The notes under the pieces are model-generated. The model ran no database searches, was not told the origin of the DNA, and saw nothing but the letters and a program-made list of their open reading frames with translations. From NCBI RefSeq assembly GCF_023856365.1, contig NC_064555.1:20160254-20224253 (forward strand): a stretch of 64,000 nucleotides of DNA, in the 5' to 3' direction. How positions within the stretch are numbered: the stretch's first letter is position 1; every line of letters begins with the position of its first letter. Below are positions 61,301 to 64,000 of the stretch, piece after piece. Both the position numbers and the translations under genes were made by a program. The stretch comes from Brienomyrus brachyistius (taxonomy: Eukaryota; Chordata; Actinopteri; Osteoglossiformes; Mormyridae).

Positions 61301-63109
61301 TTATTCTAAAATGTAGAGAATAGCATAATTAAATCTTTCATTAGGTAGGTGTGCTGCTTGCTTTTTTCTCCGCAGCCACACTCACGGAGATGCTACTTTC
61401 TCACAATATAATTTTAGATTTCGTCAGAAAGACACAATGACATAAATGGCTATAAATTAAAATAATATCCCATTGATACGGAGGGTCGATTTTTATCACC
61501 ATTTAAATACAAAGGGTTCCTTTGTCTGTGACTTAGCGCATCGCTGAAACACATACTGTCCACCCCTGACAAATCAATAACGGGGAATAAAAGAAAAGGC
61601 TGTTTGTCTTTGGGGTTAGAACATCACGGTCTGTACCTGATGATAGCACATCAGGGGGATCCGTACATTTTAAATATCACGTGGCGTGTGGGAATTCCCT
61701 ATTTAATGGCCCCTGTCACTTTTTAGTTTAATGCCAATGGATTGCAAGTTAAACATAATTAAACAAAGAAAAAAGGAAACGTGATTCACAGACAAACAGC
61801 TATAAATTTCACCAAACGTATGCCCCCCTCCCCCCAGAACAGTTATCACCCTGTAACTGATAATCGATCTCTGATCCATGTACCATCCATTTTCTTCAGT
61901 GTCTGTATTATTAGTTGGCTGACTCTGCTGCTTTGGAAGTCACCTTGAATGTTCACACCAGGCTTCCTGGGGAAGTGATGCATATTATTAACTTATACAT
62001 ACCCAACAAAACAACCAGGAGTTACTATTTGCATTTGGCATTTAAACGAATGTCTTGGTGTTTGTTAATTTTTTTCATCTTAAATAAAACCACGGATGGG
62101 CAATCCCCCTCTTCCTCCGTGCTCCGTGGGCCTCCACTGCAGACATAGCTTATTTTAATGAGCTAGACTCCTGTATCCTGCATATGCTACATTGCCCCAG
62201 AGGACCCTGGGGTCTCCTGCACTGACAGCTAGAGCCTGTGTGTGTGCGGGCAGGCGTAGCTGCGTGGGGCGAGATCCCGGCTCTGAGACGGCCTGACAGC
62301 ACGTATGTCTGCTGAGAAAAAAAGCAAGCACTCACAAAATGTCAAGGTGCAGGAGATGCTAGGCTAGAGAATAGGGGATGAGATTTGCTTTTGGAAGGTC
62401 ATAGTAGGCTGGAGTTGACCTTCTCAAGATGGATTTAACACCTGTCATTCAGTAGGATAACCTCTCCCACTGATTTCTCTGTCACCTGATTGGGTCCTGT
62501 AAGTGCCAATCCAGTTGTTTACCTTTTCAGAACATACAATAAGCCAATCAGCAGCCACCACACTCTCAATGTTCCACCTACCTGTGGGGAGGCCAAAAGC
62601 AGGCTGAGGGACCAGGCCAGGAGCAACATCTTCTTGTTCCTGCGGCTGGCGTTGAAGGAGTCGAGGGGGTGGAGGATGGCGTGGCGCCGGTCGAGGCTGA
62701 TGACTACGAGGATGAAGGCCGACGAGTGCATGGCGAAGAGCTTGAGGAAGCAGAGCAGCTTGCAGAGAGCGTCACCGCCGTACCACTGCACGGTCACGTT
62801 CCACACAGCGTCCAGTGGCATCACGATGAAGGTCATCATGAGGTCGGCTACCGCCAGGCTCATGATGAGGGGCCGCAGATGGGAGGCCAGTCTCCGGCCC
62901 CGCCCCCACGCCACGCTGCTCAGCACCGATAGGTTGCTGACGGCCGCAAACACGAAGAGCACCAGGGTGGCCACCACTCGGAACTGGGCCGCCCTGGTGA
63001 AAGTGGGGGCCGCCCAATCCGGGGACCAAGGTGCGAAGGAGGAGTTGGAGGATGAGTTTTCCGGCAGCTCTGGGGACGTCGCCAAAAACAGGGACAGATT
63101 CCCAGACAT
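57923..63109 (-). CDS. gnrhr: Gonadotropin-releasing hormone receptor (non-mammalian type, with C-terminal tail)
   Basis: Gene-level entry, - strand join of 63109-62582, 60595-60394 and 58329-57923, 378 aa. A rhodopsin-class seven-helix receptor for GnRH, expected in the plasma membrane of pituitary gonadotropes or neurons and coupled to Gq/11. Seen: N-glycosylation sites at N4, N18, N22 and N104; TM2 LAVADL (D89); MPLDAVW (D100) and FLKLF (K123), which match known ligand-contact positions in mammals; C116 and C193 for the disulfide; DRRHAILHPL after TM3; TM6 CWTPYYLLGIWYWF; PEY at 300-302; TM7 DPVIYG (D317); and a tail of about 50 residues with Cys336/338. Mammalian type I receptors have Asn in TM2 and no tail, so this is the fish/type II-like form. 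The three-exon structure matches the family. Which teleost paralogue it is cannot be decided here. Confidence 0.95.
58331..58448 (-). repeat. 45-46 bp tandem repeat at the GnRH receptor exon 3 acceptor
   Basis: Three units share GTGACCTTTACATGAAG at about 58341, 58386 and 58432 (third partial, ATGACC). The first unit directly abuts the exon and contains the acceptor's pyrimidine tract. Confidence 0.88.
58612..59545. mobile_element. Tigger/pogo-like transposon remnant in GnRH receptor intron 2
   Basis: Left end CACTAGAACCTTGGAAC and right end (reverse complement) CAGTGGTACCTTGGAAC, flanked by TA on both sides. Inner sequence repeats GACC/TCGACC words typical of such elements. Contains a later LINE fragment; no transposase. 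Confidence 0.65.
59150..59455 (+). repeat. LINE 3' end (L2/CR1-like) with ACTT microsatellite
   Basis: TTGCACTCTTGCACAACTTG, TTCGTCTCACTGTATACT and GACGATAAAGCTCTACT form the usual 3' end of fish L2-like LINEs, followed by an ACTT tail. Inserted within the Tigger-like remnant. Confidence 0.6.
59862..60050 (+). repeat. MITE-like repeat with GTACC words
   Basis: CACTGTCAGAAAAAAAAGAG, GGGCTGTACCCTCAAGGGTC and repeated TGTACC words match a very common fish non-autonomous element that starts CACTGTAAGAAAAAA. Confidence 0.55.
60394..60595 (-). CDS. gnrhr: GnRH receptor exon 2 (TM4 end to TM5)
   Basis: Acceptor TTGTCAACACCACAG; reads LFIFRAIKAEDVDFIQCVTH with the loop-2 cysteine, then TM5 (FVTLYVVPLLVMSGCYTRIL). 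It ends AGCAGAG|GTACCT in phase 1. 202 bases. Confidence 0.94.
60596..62581. other. GnRH receptor intron 1
   Basis: No exon seen. 60800-60920 carries a SINE-like 3' segment (AGCATAGAGCACAAGGCAGG, CACCCTGGATGGGAGACC); 61190-61250 contains a degenerate tRNA-like segment in reverse orientation. Confidence 0.4.
62582..63109 (-). CDS. gnrhr: GnRH receptor exon 1 (N-terminus to TM4)
   Basis: ATG at 63109 is chosen because it gives MSGNLSLFLATSPE, a typical glycosylated receptor N-terminus, and follows a strong acceptor-like CTCCACAG at 63111. Another in-frame ATG upstream (63181) is therefore probably intronic. 176 codons cover TM1-TM3 and most of TM4, ending CCACAG|GTAGGT in phase 0. Confidence 0.94.
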
Positions 63110-63690
63110 TCTGTGGAGGAAATAAAACAGCCTTTGTTTTTCAATCACCGCATTTCCTCTGGCGTGACAGTAAAAGTGCATTTAGTGCCACTTCAGTGAT
63201 TTAATGGATTATTAGTGTGTATCAACAGTAGCCAACATGCCAAGTTTTTCAAAATAACAATTTATCTTTCTGATTATTTTTAAATTAGTGGTGACAAAAG
63301 GACATTCAGTGCCCATTTCATTTCACTGTTTAGACATATTACTGGGAAAACAGCATACCAAGATTTGAAAAAAATATATTTTTTAAATAAATATTTTTGA
63401 AATTATAGCAGAAAAATAGTACAGAAAAATATTTTCCTGATTAAAAATAATCAGTCACGCTTTACATGAACTGCGCCTTCATGCCTTTATTAGGCATTCA
63501 TAGAAGTTTCACACCTTCATAATGCATTATACTGCATTCATAGAACATTCATAAGCAGCTGTCACTTTTTGCGTGGCCTTGCCTCTCCAGGCAACTTTCC
63601 ATTCCATAACATGGATCTGAAATGCTGTGCAGCCAGCTCCTTATAGTGCGTCAGACAGGGACGGGGATGAGACAGCGTTCTCCCAGAAGG
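63110..63690. other. GnRH receptor upstream sequence
   Basis: A strong acceptor-like CTGTTTTATTTCCTCCACAG (- strand) ends immediately before the ATG, suggesting a 5' non-coding exon further upstream. 63460-63560 is an AT-rich dispersed repeat sharing words with 3880-4010. No other feature seen. Confidence 0.45.
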
Positions 63691-64000
63691 CGTGGGCGGG
63701 GCTGGCAGTACCAAAGCTCATTGGTCCCCGCCATTCTTCTCCCAGAAGGTGTGGGCGGGGCTGGCAGTACCAAAGCTCATTGGTCCCCGCCATTCTTCTC
63801 CCAGAAGGTGTGGGCGGGGCTGGCAGTACCAAAGCTCATTGGTTCCCGCCATTCTTCTCCCAGAAGGCGTGGGCGGGGCTGGCAGTACCAAAGCTCATTG
63901 GTCCCCGCCATTCTTCTCCGAGAAGGTGTGGGCGGGGCTGGCAGTACCAAAGCTCATTGGTCCCCGGCATTCTTCTCCCAGAAGGCGTGGGCGGGGCTGG
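63691..64000 (-). promoter_or_regulatory. 59-bp tandem repeat with GC box and CCAAT box per unit
   Basis: Units start at 63691, 63750, 63809, 63868, 63927 and 63986 and continue past the window end. In the direction of the GnRH receptor each unit carries GGACCAATGAG (NF-Y type CCAAT box) and CCCCGCCC (Sp1-type GC box). Location is about 0.6 kb upstream of the start codon. Promoter function is inferred only. Confidence 0.55.

Noticed and set aside
62490..63125. 211-codon frame on the + strand over the receptor
   Set aside because: Antisense shadow of GnRH receptor exon 1, which has clear receptor motifs.
63110..63181. Upstream in-frame ATG extending the receptor by 24 residues
   Set aside because: A strong acceptor lies immediately before the downstream ATG and the extra residues are not receptor-like.

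Overview
This is vertebrate nuclear DNA, most likely from a ray-finned (teleost-grade) fish. The evidence is small exons in long introns with GT-AG junctions, fish-type short interspersed elements, abundant CA/GT microsatellites, minisatellites, poly-G/poly-C tracts and several decayed DNA transposons. The species cannot be named from sequence alone. No prokaryotic or viral gene system was seen.

Two genes are supported. On the + strand, fourteen exons from 4582 to about 31613 encode an IGDCC3 (Punc) orthologue. It is a type I membrane protein of the DCC/neogenin superfamily with a signal peptide, four Ig domains, two fibronectin III domains, one transmembrane helix and a short cytoplasmic tail (about 731 residues in the preferred model). 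All exon junctions keep phase. On the - strand, three exons from 63109 down to 57923 encode a 378-residue gonadotropin-releasing hormone receptor of the non-mammalian type: Asp in TM2 and TM7, a PEY motif in extracellular loop 3, and a C-terminal tail. The genes are convergent and separated by about 26 kb of AT-rich intergenic DNA.

Layout: 1-3.3 kb is transposon-derived (a complete hAT-like element, a Tigger/MER2-like fragment, an inverted-repeat element and a 290-bp hAT MITE). 4.6 kb holds the IGDCC3 signal-peptide exon. 4.6-13.9 kb is a large first intron with a 5S-rRNA-derived SINE and possible enhancers. 13.9-31.6 kb holds the Ig, FN3, TM and tail exons, with a nested Tigger-like/hAT MITE pair, microsatellites and a 46-bp perfect-but-one hairpin. 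31.6-57.9 kb is 3' UTR and gene-poor DNA with three large minisatellites (21, 23/21 and 30 bp units), a Tc1 remnant, a LINE remnant and tRNA-type SINEs. 57.9-63.1 kb is the GnRH receptor gene. 63.69 kb to the window end is a 59-bp tandem repeat carrying a GC box and a CCAAT box per unit.

The most unusual signal is that local tandem repeats have been built across exon-intron junctions. IGDCC3 exon 3 ends in ten tandem copies of its own last 28 bases plus its 5' splice site. Exon 10 ends in a 36-bp repeat that creates a second, frame-preserving donor. GnRH-receptor exon 3 is preceded by a 45-46 bp repeat of its acceptor region. All calls rest on reading the sequence; no database search was run.
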